From assembly GCA_003116995.1 (NCBI GenBank), contig BDSL01000008.1:558001-622000 (forward strand): a DNA stretch of 64,000 bases. The letters run 5' to 3'. The translations under genes were made by a program, and so were the position numbers. This DNA comes from Yamagishiella unicocca (taxonomy: Eukaryota > Chlorophyta > Chlorophyceae > Chlamydomonadales > Volvocaceae). A model generated the notes under the pieces. It did no database searches, was not told where the DNA came from, and saw only the letters and a list, made by a program, of their open reading frames with translations. Positions 34,499-47,190 of this stretch are shown in pieces. Positions within the stretch are counted from its first letter, which is position 1, and each line of letters starts with the position of its first letter.

Positions 34499-35716
34499 AG
34501 CCAGTCAGGGACGATCAGGAGAGCAGCGCGGGCTGTGTTTGCGCCCATTGCCCCTTCGAGAGGCTGGGACATGGCACATGCTGCTCGCACGGGGTGCCGA
34601 GGTAGACGGACCAGGCCGCCGCGCGGCACTCCCTTGCGTGCCACACGACTCCACTCCACCCCGCCCCGGCCCGCCGCCCCTCCCCCGGCTCAAATTTCTC
34701 CCCCTCCGCAGACTTCTCGGAAGTAAACCCAAGTGCTCCAGCATGCGCACGCAACCATTGGGTCTGTGTGTGTGGCTATGCGCCGGTTACACTTCCCACG
34801 CCGTGTAATTAAGTTTTACACGCCCACCCCCCCAACCCCGGGCTCAGGGCCCCTAGCCGCCCCCGGTTCCCGCCCTCTGCTCCACTTCGAAAGGGGGTCG
34901 CTGGGCACCACCCACCCGCCATTGCGTCCAACACCGCACAGAGTGAGCCGCTGGTGTGCTGGGGCCCGCGGAGCACCACCTGGGTGTGGGGGTCAGGGCG
35001 CGGGGGGGAACGTGACGGGGGGTTTTGGGTTTTCGCGAAGAAGCCCGCGAGCCGACCCGGGTAGGGCGGGTGGGGAGGAGGGGTTCTGATGAGATGCCGC
35101 TGTGGTTAGGGGTGGGCGGGAGAGCGGGCACCACTGTGTACGGCGTACGGAACCCGCAGTCGCGGACACGGCGGGGTCATGGCTGCTGTTCGGACGGAAG
35201 GCGAGGGTAGAAGGTGTGGTTGAAACCTAGGGGCAGGGTTGTTGATTTGCTGAGCGAGTGCGTTGTGCGCTGGGAGGCGTGGATGGAGGAAGGGGAATTG
35301 CTGCAATGAGGAAAGCGAGTTGGCGGAATTGGAGTTAGGGGCGCTAACAGCGGTTGGCACTATCGACGTCAGGCGGCACGTTCTCTCCGCGCCCCAAGAC
35401 CTGGAATCGCTACTAGGCTCGTTAAGCTTGGCCCCCTTCATCTGTCACGCACCTTGTCTAAAGGTTTGCAAATGGCCAGCTTCTTGTCGACCTCCTCCAA
35501 CAACAGCTTGTCAGGGGCAATTCCATATCGTTTACATGCAGCCTTATAAACATTTAAGAAGGCAGTCAGCTGGCTCATGGCCAAAACTGCGCAGGAGTTG
35601 GTCGAATGCTTGCACATGTCAGCCATTTGGCCAACGCCATACGAAACAGATCATCACCAGCCAAATGCATCGAGACACGTACGTTGCTTGGGACCTTTTT
35701 CCTTCTTCGGGGCCAT
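29205..35716 (-). CDS. Leucine-rich repeat protein, about 460 residues, about 13 exons
   Basis: Exons read: 35716-35683, 35586-35453, 34979-34916, 33775-33715, 33534-33419, 32954-32809, 32510-32326, 32119-32054, 31596-31529, 31141-31022, 30332-30242, 29957-29831, 29380-29205 (stop). All junctions keep frame except 33715 to 33534, which is off by one base; an exon or boundary there is missed. The start is [11 protein letters not shown] followed by a helical region ([16 protein letters not shown]). The second half carries ribonuclease-inhibitor-type repeats: [78 protein letters not shown]. The C-terminus is very basic ([14 protein letters not shown]). No signal peptide or membrane helix. The KK-rich ends and LRR core recall axonemal or RanGAP-like scaffolds; the function is unassigned. 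Introns hold several simple-sequence arrays. Confidence 0.82.
32680..32815 (-). repeat. Intronic minisatellite of about 25-30 bases
   Basis: Imperfect tandem copies of a unit containing CTGCCGCCTCTTCCTCTCCG lie directly downstream of LRR exon 32954-32809 in the same gene. The array is pure pyrimidine-biased on the plus strand. Confidence 0.7.
33982..34298 (+). repeat. Hexanucleotide array (CCCACA)n, about 53 units
   Basis: An uninterrupted run of CCCACA units over about 317 bases lies inside the intron between LRR exons 34979-34916 and 33775-33715. Because the unit is a multiple of three, all frames stay open and produce long meaningless PT, CG and VW repeat peptides. The minus (transcribed-sense) strand is GT-rich. 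The unit is not the TTTTAGGG repeat of Chlamydomonas telomeres. Confidence 0.95.
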
Positions 35717-38679
35717 TTTGGTGTGATTGGCGCAAACCGTAGACCCGCGGCTTGAGGGCCGCACCGACGGACCAGTGGCAATGCCACGGTATTCAGGCTG
35801 TAGACAGTAGTAATGTATATATTTGTATGTAAAGCTACCAATGTGTATTTCTTGACATTGGCGATACCATAGCCTGCCTCTTGTATGGGTAACCCAACGC
35901 GCTCCAGACCCGACCATTCCAGTAGAACCCAAGGGCGCGAAAAGTCGCGGCGTCATACCGAGAGATAGGAGCACGTTCTGCTAACAAGCTACTGCGGACA
36001 TGGCAATCAGATACTGTACTCCTATTGCAGCAGGACCCGTGGGCCGATGAAGGGCTGCAGCAGGTTGGCTAGGATGTGCGGTAGTGCACTGAGAACGGAA
36101 AAGTGCACCGGTGGTGAAGTCCTTCATCCTGGCCAGCGTTATGGAGCTGTGGTGTGTTTGTTTTCGCGTGAGGACCCTTCGGAGACTCAAGAATGAGGTT
36201 TACATACGCCGTGCCTACCGGTAGTCGCCGTGGGCCATTACCCAACCGCCCGCACCCATTTCTCCGATGAAAGATCCACATAATGAATGTCGCAAACTTG
36301 TGTTAACCGGAAAGGGGACCGAAAGGTAAAATACGGCAAGCGAGTCTATAACGTATCAACTTATTCGCGTCCACTCTACCACAAAGTTAGGGAGCACGAC
36401 ATTCTTTCTTAGCAGTCCAACCTTAAATAAAAAGCTGACAATATGGCTCAACATTTGACCTTGCGGTATCTGGGCTAGGAAATTTGAGCCCCAGGGTAGC
36501 AATGGAGACGTGCCCCGGCGACCGTTGACGTAACATCTAAGCTGACAGAGGCCGCACCCAAACAACCCCTTCCCTCCTCCCTCGGCTGTCGTTGGCAGTC
36601 AAATCCCGCATTACGCATTCCAATACTACGCACGCACACATACACGTACAAGCACACAGACACGCGCCGTACACATGCACACAGCTGTCTTCATAACACG
36701 TGCGAACGACACACATGAACACACACACACACATACACACACGTAAACCCTTCACTACAAAGGGATACGACGGAGCAGAACTTCAGGTCGAGCAGGAGGG
36801 GACTGCGGCCCCTCACGCCCCTCTCCGTACAGGAGAGTGCTTCGGCGGTCTTTCCGTTAGGGCAGGGTAGCCGCCCTTGGCCAACGTCAGGCCCGGTCAG
36901 ATATGATGTAACACACATACACACACAGACACAGAGATGATGTAAAACGCACACATACACACACAGACACAAACGCGCGCGCGGATGCACTGCGCACGTA
37001 TAGCTCAGCGAGCACGTCGTTGTCGCGTCCCGCACGTCACGTCATCAGGCCGCTGCACAACAAGCTACACAACCACAGAAATGCAGAACACGGCCGCCCG
37101 GCTCGTCGCGCAGGTACGACATGCGAAGACTGCGAGCCGGCCGCGGATTGCCAGACTGCAGCGGAGCGCCACCAGCGGCACCCCGGCCCGATGCTGCGCT
37201 ATTGCCCGTACAGGCTACATGCCACCGTATGCCACAACGACCTTATCTCGATGTGCGTGTCCGCGCCGAAACCCAATACACCCTGCGCTTGCATCGAGAA
37301 CCGCCGGCTCTTGAGTACGAGCACTCCCCCCGTCACCACCTCGCGCCCAGCCGAACGCATGCAACGATGCTCGCTCGCAAGGGTGGCCCCCTCTTTCGAC
37401 CAAATCCAACCAATGCGCAACTAGGGCCTATGGTACTTAGATTCCAAGTATTTTCGCATCTGGGAGCCGGTGCACGGTGCAAAGCCGCTCGCTTGGGGAA
37501 CGAAGGCCAGCCCAGACCGGGCCGGGTCAGCGACTCGAGTGCAGCGCTGTTCGCCTGCCGCGGCAGCCCCGTGCGTGTCCCCCCTTTCGTATGAACGCCA
37601 AGCACACGGCGCACCCACTCATCGCAGTCTGCTTCGAGTGGAGGTCTGACCAAATGCGTCCCTCGTCCTGTTTTGGGGGGATGCCTGGTGTCACGGCCGC
37701 AGCCAATACCACGCCGCCGCCAGGGACCCTCGCAACGAGGCTCCATCCAAGACCTTAATCCAGGCCTCGTCCCTCAACAATCGCACCAAGCGACATGGAG
37801 ACACGTCATCAAACCGGTGCCCGCCAAGACGCGCAAACCCGCGCGCGCGCACGCCCCAATGCCGCAGTCTACTTTCACGACCACCTTTCACAAGCCCCAT
37901 CGCGCGCCGAAATTGGTCACACAGGGGGCAAGCTGACGCACGCTCAATAATATCTCATACGTTTTGACGCGATGTTCGTTTGTTTCCAAGGCGCGAGCGG
38001 GCTGTGCGTCATCTCCACCCCACCGCCTCTCTGCGCATACGCCCAGTCAAGCTGCCCCGAGGGCTCACACCACCAGGAACGACACCCACCCCAATCCTGC
38101 CGGCTGGTCGATTGGCAGTGCACAGTTCAAGCGCCAAGGGAATCGCCAGACAGGCGCGTGGCAGGCGGGGATGCTGCACATGCGCAATGCTGCGTCACAC
38201 CTCACCCGAGCCGCCCAAAGAAGGCCAGCACCGGCGCAGTCATCGGCGCCGTCACAGGTAGGCGCCACGCTGCGTCCGGGAGGACCCATGCTCGTACGCG
38301 TGGCGCAGCCCTTGGCTGCTGAAGAAGCGGTAAATAAGGTATGATAAATTGTGAAGTTTTGAAGACTTGTAGGGCGTGAGCCCAACGTTCCTTAGCCTCG
38401 AGTACCCCGCACAGCAGGAGTTCCGTGCGGGGGGCGGAAAACGGACGCCGAGAGCCGGCCTGGGGGCCTGGCGTGTCGTACATCGGCGAGTGCACGCGGG
38501 AGTCCCACGGGTCGACTCTTCACAGAGCGCCCTACACAGAGCGGGGTCCCTAATGGCGAAACCGAACGCCACAGTCCCGTACAACCGCACCTTCCGCCAG
38601 CGCCCCCGCGTACGGACCCAGCACTACCTGGTGGCATCGAATGTCCCCGCTGGCGCCAATGCAGCCGCCCAGGCATCCT
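35717..38679. other. Spacer without a recognisable gene
   Basis: The region holds the 5' flank of the LRR gene on the left and the 3' flank of the kinase gene on the right. Between about 36.6 and 37.0 kb lie CACA-rich tracts. Frames of 90-160 codons around 37.1-37.6 kb overlap on both strands and contain no motif I recognise; I do not call them. Confidence 0.4.
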
Positions 38680-41600
38680 TCAGTCCTGGCATGCCGCCAT
38701 GTGGGCGGCATCGCCTACGGGGTCCGGGCCCAGGACTTCATCGCCGCTGCGCAGCTCCCCCTGCTTGAGCGCCACCAGCTGGGCCTCCAGCTCGCTGCGC
38801 AGCTGCGTGAAGGTGGGCCGCTGCACCGGCTCGTTCTCCAGGCAAGCGCCCACGACGCGCGCAAACTCATGGGGCGCCTTGCGAGGGAAGTTGGGGAAGT
38901 TCTCCCGAGCACAGAAACCGCTCGGCAGGGAGCGGTACGACATGCAGCAGTGGTACATCTCCCACCTGCTCGGTTCGAGGGCGGCGGCGGCAGAAGGGGG
39001 AGGGGGCGACTGCGCGTCAAGGCGAGCGAGTGAAGGGCAGCTGAGCGTGACACCGGGCCCCACAACGGTACGACAACACTTGACGAGCGCCCGTCCCACG
39101 TACGGCATGTTTCGGGCAGGATGCTGCGCAATGTGTTGGGGCCTTGGAGGAGTATACGACCAGTGCATGCCCACGCACCCGCGGCCGCGGTGCGCACTCG
39201 GGGATAGCCATGATGCTTCGGTGACGCAAACTCCGGGATCGGCCACCGCGCTTTCATGGCTTGAGGAGATCACACGTCTGATGATGCACTGCCCCACTCC
39301 ATGCTACTTGCGTGCAGGAGAGCTTCCCTAGGCGGGCTCTGGGCCGCCGGGCTCTGACGACAGGCGCCAGCCGGCATCAATGAGGCGAAGTGGGCTTTTC
39401 CCAGGTGGTGCTGATGCCGCTGAGCGCATCAAGAGCTGTAAGAGCCCAGTACGACGATCGACCTCGGGTTCGGTGTACGACGCGGGCCTCTAAGGTTTCA
39501 CGTGCTCTTCCGACACATCAGCCGCGTGTGTGCGCTGCGCGCGAGCAATGCTACGCACGTGCAGCTGCTCGCGGCCTTTAACCTAGCTGCGCGATGCCCC
39601 GTAGGAGTGCTGCCCGAAACGGTTGGGGAGCCCTGCCCTGCCCTCATTGTCACCGCAGGTGCCATTTGGAGGCTCGGCCCCCTGCGGCGCCGCTCTACTT
39701 GTCCTCAGCCAAGCTAGACTCACATCATTACGCCCATCGAGTAGATGTCCGCCGCCTTCGTCATGTTCCCTCGGGCGAGGATCTGCGGACAGGTGTAGAA
39801 TGGCTGCGGACGGCAGGACAAGGGGGGGGGGCGGGCGAAAGACGTCGGTGCTCTGCGTCTTGCGTTTGAATAGGAGGGCCAACAGACACGTGCTGTTGAG
39901 AAATGGTGTCCTCACAGCAGGAAGCTGGCTACGACGTAATCCGTCCAGAGGGTCACGGCGGTGCAGGGCTTGAGGGTTTGGGAGCGATGCCGCGACAGCA
40001 CCGTCGGCAACAAGGATAATCCTTGAAGCAGCCATGCAGCCATTAGAGTCCCGATACGGTGGACTCGGGCTGAAGAGGCGTGCAGCCAAAGCAGGCGGGC
40101 TTCGAGGGACTCGGGGCAAGCGACTCACCGTTCCCCTTCGCATGTTGCTGATATGGCTCTGGTCGGCGCTCATCTTGATGCTAAGCCTGTGGAGCCACGC
40201 AGGATACCACAACAGCATGAGGACCTCAAAACACGCAACGCGAGCACGGGCCGCATGAAGCCCGTAGTGGCCCGTTTCAGGAGCAGCCCCCGCGTTCGCG
40301 TGCAGCCGGCCCTCCAGTACCGGGTGCGGAGCACCCACTGGGCCATGGCTCATCGCTCAGACGGGTCCAAGGGCGCTGCAATCAGTCCGGTCAGGGCTTT
40401 ACCCTAAACCCCAACGCACCCAAAGTCCGCAATTTTGCAGACGGCTCCGTACTTCTTCGATGCTTCTCTCTTGAGCAGGACGTTGTTCGGATTCTACAAA
40501 TAAACAGCACGGACACGGGGGAGCGGGCTGTGGTGCGAGAGGGCGACGCAGCGGTCTGGTAAGGGGCAGGACACAGGAGCAGAACCTCTTCCCGAAGCAA
40601 GGTAGCAGGCCTTTGTAAGCAGCCAAGAACGTGCCAGTGCCACCGGGGCACTCGGGCACCCTCACCAGGTCTCCATGAATGATGTTTCGCTCGTGTAGGT
40701 GCACCAGGCCGCCGCAGAGCTCCAGGCACGTGTCCATGATCATTTCCTGAAGGGTGCATCGCGCCAGCGCGTCAAGCCGTCGTATTCGTCAGGGCGCGAC
40801 AAAACCGTTACCGACAAAACCAAGCGTGCGGCAGCTCGCTCCCTTGACCACGTGCGGGAGGGTGGTGCGTGGACGGGCTCGAAAGCAGGCAAGAAAGTCA
40901 TTCTGCAGCGGCGAGATGACCCATGGGTCGCTACGAGTACCAACTGGGTCGGGGTCGTCCCGCGCGCCGTACGCACCATGCGAGGCTCGTCCTTTTTGGT
41001 GTCGAAGAACTTCCGTTTCAGAATGGCTGTGCGCAGTGACCCCTGCGAGGCAGAGCGGGCGGTTGGGCGTGTTTGGATCATAGCACGAAAGAAGTAGCTT
41101 GTGGCATGGACAACATGACATGGAAGGCAAGATTCCCGGTTCCGCAGTGCCACAACAAGAAACCAAGCCGCACGGCCACCCGCGTGCTGGCGCGCTTTCA
41201 ACGTGGACTTACCCCGTCGCAGTACTCCTGTACAAGGTACAGCTTCCAATCCAGTACAGCACGCTTGTCGACGATCTTCATCCCACCCGTATTGCTGTTG
41301 CCGTTTTGGCTGTCGGGGCTTTCCGAGCTGAACCCGCCTTGTACCCTGCAGCGCAAGCCACACAGGGCACCTCAAACAGCGTACTAAGCAACAAAGCAAG
41401 GGGATAACGCTCATGTGCCTTAGGACGCGTAAGCAAACAGTATGTGCGCTGAAGCGTTTACTGGGATCGTGCCCGGATCCTTCAGCCGAAATAGACATAG
41501 CCGCCGAAGGCCGACATACAACCTCCGACTTTTTATTTCCTCAACTAACCAAGTTCTCCAGCCTGCATCTCCAAACGTATGTTCTGTTCTAAACGGTTTC

Positions 41601-44600
41601 CCTTTCGTACACGGGTTTTCCTTGCAACCCCCGACCCCAGCTGGCCGCAGCCACGGTACTACCCCAGACGTGCAGCTCACGTCAGAGGCTTGATGTCGTA
41701 CGAATACGTCGTCACCACGTTCGGCTGCATGGCAAGAAACACGACACGGCAAAGGCGGACAGCGGGCTGGGCCTTAGCGGCGGCGGCAAACGTGGCTCGA
41801 AGCGTGCGCAGACGACCCTCAACAACAATACACGCGTCCGGTGACCCCCAGTACGACCCACACCACCGCAACGCCGCCCGCCGGCTCTGACCTCGGCGCC
41901 AAGAAAGAGAGCGACCTCCTCTCCTCCCATGGCTCTGTTGTCCAACCCGACTTTCCACCCTCACTCCGCCATTCGGCGAGGATGCGAGCGGGACCTGCGC
42001 CAACCTACAGCGCCGCGGCGCTGACTCACGTGCGACAACGACGACGAGATGGCCGCCTCGAGGATGGCGCGGTGCTGCGCCTTCTCCCCACCGGCGACTC
42101 GGTCCTGGAAGGTGATCGTCTTGACGGCCACGTTGAGCCCCTTCCACAGCGCTGCGTGGCCACAAACGTGCAGACACGACGTGTCGTTTGGCGACACGGT
42201 GTATTTATTGGCAGGCATCACCGGAGGAGGGGACCGGCAAGCGCCATCGGATCTACCGGCAGCTAGCGCGCGGGAGCGCGGCCGGGAGGCGCGCGCGGAG
42301 GAAGGCCACACATGTGACGGTCCAAGCTCTCAGCGCTTGCTATGCTTGCTTTGCCGCGTGGGCGTCGCTCGTTGGGATGTGTACACCGTCAGGAGGTGGC
42401 GACATCGGTGCGGGCGTGGGCCTTACCCATGCGCGCAGCGCAGAGAGCTGGCGCAGACACGGCGGCAACGGCGGCATGACGTCTGATGTACCGGATGGTT
42501 TCTCGCCTCTGCCGTCCGCTCACGAGACCTGTTCAGCCCGACATTCGACAGCAGCCCTTTCTGCGCTGCTGCTTCCGGATTCGCGGCTCGCGACCGACTC
42601 CGACCTGTCGCTTCGATGCAGGGCGCACTACTGCGGCAGCAATCGAGAAGTGTGCCCCGCCAAGTGTGCCCCGCGACGCCGGCTCGGGCGAACCCTTACC
42701 TCTGTACACCACACCAAAGCCGCCCTGCCCGATGACCTCCAGGATGGTCAGGTGCCGGTCGTCCATCTCCTGCGTCAGGCTGGCCATCATGCTGTTGAGG
42801 ACCTCCAGCGGCGGCCTGTCGTACTGCGGCACCGTCGAATCGTCGCTGGTGCCGGCAGCCGCCTGAGATCCCTTGGCCACAGCCGGGGAACCAGGCACCA
42901 CGCTCCCCGCCTGGCTGCCCCGACTACCATTACCCACCATCGCGCTGCTGCCGAGGCGGCCGGTGCCGCCGTTCGCATGGTCATGGTCGCCTGAGGCGCT
43001 GCTGGACTTCTTGTCCGTGGCGCCGCTCTTGACAGCGTCTTCCTCAGGCCGCTTGCGGGCAGAGACACGCCATGCAATGAAGGCCGCCAGCGTGATCACG
43101 ATCGCAAAGATCACGGCACCAACCACGATGAGCGCGATCTGCCAGCCCTCCAGGCCGCCGCCGCCGCCGTCATCCGAGCCTGGCGCGTGTCGCAGGCAAA
43201 GGGTTGCACGGGCGGTGACTAAGGGCTTCCCGGCATGTGCCGCAGTGCCGGGATACACGTCGTGGGAGGTGGGGTCACATACGGCAAAGGAGTCGTTCAA
43301 CACGAGCATGGGGGCCGACGAGAGCTCGACGCAGCAGCAACAACGCGCCTTTCGCCGCTCTTGAAGGAGGCTCTAGGGCATGCCATCAGCGCTTTGCGCC
43401 CGGCGACGCCAGCTGAGGATTGTGACTTCCGATTCCGTTCAAAAGAGGCGCGCCGCCCTGGCTACCGTACGCAGGCACGAGCGCTCGCACCTGAATCGGG
43501 CGGCGGATAGCTCTCGTCGAAGCTGTTTGTGTACATCGGCGTCACCTCCGCTGGAAACTTGTAAGTTATGTTGACATTGCTGCCCTGCCAGCCCCATCCA
43601 GCAACATTGAGGAAGTTGATGTTGTCTTTCACAACATTCGACCTGCAGTGCAGCATTGGGCACATGGGATCGAAATACATGTGTGACGGCGTGCGGGAAG
43701 TGGTCGTGGGCAGTAGCCGCATTGGACAGCAGCAGCAGCCCCAATCCACGTGCGCCAACATGCCCACCGGTCCGCTTGCGGGGGGGACGACGTCATACAT
43801 CAATAGGATACCTTAACATCGCGTGTCTTGCGCAGAGCTGCCGAACGCACCGAACCAAAACTGCTTTTCTTGCCTCCCGTGTATATACTTCCTGCACATT
43901 GTTTCCGGTTCACAAGGTTCACCCTGCTACCCCCCAGTCCCCCAAACGCACACGCGTGGACACAGGGATGTGTATCAAGGTAACAGGTCCATGGAACATT
44001 CCCAATCACCAAGTCGTTGCTTCGCCCGTGTGCCGCCAGACAGAGAAAGCGCAATGCACAAGTAAAACACCGGTTGGTACAGTTTGGGGCGCTCGTGCCC
44101 AGCAACGACTGCTACCTACAGGTTGAAGGCGAAGGTGGACGCCAGCGCCGTCCCCACGCCACTTGTGGACGTCCCCAAGGCTTTCACCACCTCAGCGCGG
44201 ATCAGCTTGAACTCAGAATATGTGACGACCATGGAAGTCATGTTCGTGAACAACAAGGGTCCCACGCAGCTCCTGTCCAGCGCAGTGTTCAATTCGCAGC
44301 GCGGGGACACGAGGGATGTTACTCGACCTTCCTGTGATGGTACCCGGGCCCAGGCCCCCTTCAAAGCGCAACCTGGAAGGCAGCCACTGCATTGTGGGGC
44401 ACCATATAGACAAACAGGCATCGCAACCCGCATTCACGCCCTCGCCGCACGGACTACGGCATGAACACCTACCTGATGCCAGCGGCGAAGTTGCTGAGGT
44501 AGAGTGACACGTCGCTCACGCCCGACCCGGCGCCCATAGAACCGCCTGACACGAGGCTGTTCGGCAGGTTCAGCAATTGCAAGCCCTGGGCGTAGTAATA

Positions 44601-47190
44601 CATGGATGGAGCGCAGCCAACTGTGTGGACGAAGTGTGGCAGGCGGCGGAAATCAATCCATGTCAAGAAGCCCAAGTTGGTCTGGCCTAACAGGAGCAGC
44701 GGCTTGGAGATATTGAAGCCACGGGCGGGCCAAATGGCTGGATCGATGGTGATGTTCGACAGGAGGGAAATCGCAATGCCCATACTGGGCGGGGTATCCT
44801 GCATGATCCGCAGAATAGTCATCATATCCTCCAGGTCGTACGCTGCTACCCAGGTGAGGTCCGGCACGGAACCGAAGTTAGCCAGCATGTTGGGGTTGTC
44901 CAACACCGTGACGGCATATGGCAAATCGAGCGACAGGATACTGGTCAAGGTGAGGTTCCACATGTTCAAGCCAGTCCCCATAAGCTGCGAGTAGATGATC
45001 GTAGTCTTGGTGGAGTTCGCGACCTGTAGTCGGCATCCGAAGTGACGGGATGGGCAGGTCGTCAGGAGCTAGGGACCGACTGCATCCCCCAGTGAAGGAA
45101 GGCTGTCTCTGAGCCAGTGCGGGCTCTGGGACTCGACTTGGCCCGCACGACACATTGGCAGCATGGCAGCATACAATATGGTGAAGCACGGTGTGCTAAA
45201 AACATGCTGCACATCAGGCGTGAACTGATTTCAACCGTTGGGGTCATAAGGTACTATCAAAGGTGCTGCGGGTCCTGACAGCCACGCCTGCAGCATGGGG
45301 GCTGCTGCGAGTGCATGTCACCTGGCTGCTCCGAACACACCCTGCCTGGGCGCCCCCGAACACAGGCATGGCTGGACCCCCTCGAACACAGGCATGGCTG
45401 GACCCCACACATTCATAGTTATCCCCGGGCCTACTGCTTGCCCCGCCCACACCCATGGTTGCCCCGCACATAGCCACGCAACTACCTGAATTATGGGCGT
45501 GGTTGCACGGAGGACCGCCACACCGGCAGAAATGGATGCTATCGGCGTCGTCAACAACAAGGTCCACAAGTTGAAATATTCGTACTCGCTTGGAGGCAAC
45601 ATTAGGGTAACGTTTGTCAAGTTCAGCTGCGGCGCAGTTGGAATCCTGTTGCAAACACGTGGGTGCACACGTGGGTGCGTTAACTTTTATTGCACACAAG
45701 CCAGCCCGTTCCGGTCCAGAGGGCCCGGCATCCAGCAGGCCCCGTCAGCACGGCACATGTAAGGCAGCCCACGATGCACTCCACGAAGGCATGCTGGTCT
45801 CGCACAGCACTAGCCGTGTCCAAGCAGCGGTCTACCAACTCAACCTGACCAAACAGCTGAAAACGCCAAAAGTCTGCACGTTTTGAACGCTAATGGCTTC
45901 CCGGACGAGGCCCATGTCACCGAGTGACGATGCCCACCTAGGGAAGTTGAAGAACCAGACCTGTGGTGTGACAGTAAGGGTCGCAAGGAAAGGCGGGGTG
46001 AGGCTTTACACGAGGACAATATTCCTCACGGGCGTCCACGGGAGCTCCCAACAGCCTTACCGGTATCGAAAAACACGGGAGTATGCTGGCCACTTCTAGC
46101 GTGCCTCGGAGTGGCCCCACGTTCATGAGGATTAAGTTGTTGAGGTTGCAAATGACATCGGGCGCCAGATAGATGAGGTTCGTAGCGGTTTGGAAGTCCA
46201 GGACGGTTGTCGAGCGGGGATCTCCCTGGAGCGTGACACCCCGTGATATATTCAGGGGATTGGATCGACGCCATATCGCCGTGGATATAGAAATATTTGC
46301 CGTGACCAAGATCGTGAAGTTGCCCTCACTGCCACCTGCTGAGACTGGAAGCTGGCTGACAACTAGGGCGTTCAGCAGCTCCAAGCTGCACGTTCACCCG
46401 TGGAACCACAAGTTGGGGTGGAGTGGATCAGTACAGTACTCGGGCCTTTTGTGTTCCAGCGAGCAGGAGCAGGTTCTGGGTTATCAACCAGCTTCCTCAC
46501 CTGTCGCCAACTCGTACAAGGGCCCCATCAGGACCGGCCTCTATCGCTGGCAGGGCGCATGTGATGTTGACGGACTCGGCCATGACAGTCCTCGACATAT
46601 AGGTGGGCACGAACAGGTACCCACGACCGCGGGCAGAGTTCACGGGGCTGGACTCCGATATGGAGGACAACGTCAGGCAATCTGTCTCTATGGTCACATG
46701 TGTATAATGCAACGTTGCACCCTTGAATGCCGAAAGTGCAAGGAAGGGGGCCAGCTCCAAACGCACATTACGTAGACGCAGGTTCTCAAGGGTAAGCTCT
46801 GTACCTGCATTGCATCACCGCGGCCAGTGTTCTCAATGTAAAGCCTATTGACTTGTGTTTCTATACGCCAACGAAGGGCCCAAAGCTGCTGAAGTCCTCA
46901 CCATCGGCCACCACTGCGTCTTTGGCAAAGTGTGTATCCAGTGAGCCAGCCCCGCTCGACTCCCCACTGAACGTTACGTTAGTCGTCAGAACAACAGGTT
47001 GTGACATAGGCCCGAGCAGGGAGCAGTCACTGGGGATTATCGCGAACTTTGCCCCATTGTAGGGAACCGAGGTGCTGAGCTGCGCATCTAGAGTGCAGGT
47101 TGGGTTTCCATAGGCGTTCTCGGCGAAGAAGAATAGAACTAGCAGTACTGCGACGGAGCAGACACGGCTGCTCTCAGGCGCTTGCAGCAT
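38680..47190 (-). CDS. Receptor-like protein kinase (signal peptide, ectodomain, one TM helix, TKL-type kinase)
   Basis: Exons read: 47190-46902, 46804-46501, 46385-46061, 45960-45938, 45645-45486, 45023-44473, about 44334-44120, 43774-43491, 43359-42700, 42151-42030, 41724-41681, 41345-41213, 40746-40666, 40493-40420, 40186-40129, 39803-39724, and a last exon ending 38680. Two or three joins are unresolved (after 44473, after 41213, after 39724). The start is a signal peptide (VAVLLVLFFFAENAYG). The ectodomain is rich in N-glycosylation sites and short beta-strand-like steps such as TTVLDFQTATNLIYLAP, suggesting a beta-helix fold. A helix, ALIVVGAVIFAIVITLAAFI, leads to the kinase: GQGGFGVVYRG, NVAVKTI, VQEYCDG, HGDLNPNNVLL, ADFG, ADIYSMGV and ENEPVQRPTFTQL. 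The catalytic loop has HGD instead of HRD, as in many algal TKL kinases, and the APE motif is altered. Ligand unknown. Confidence 0.85.

Noticed and set aside
33913..34605. Long plus-strand frame encoding poly-PT, and opposite-strand frames encoding poly-VG, VW and CG
   Set aside because: All are translations of the (CCCACA)n array, whose unit length keeps every frame open.
37121..37594. 157-codon plus-strand frame in the spacer before the kinase gene
   Set aside because: Equally long frames overlap it on the other strand and no motif is recognisable.
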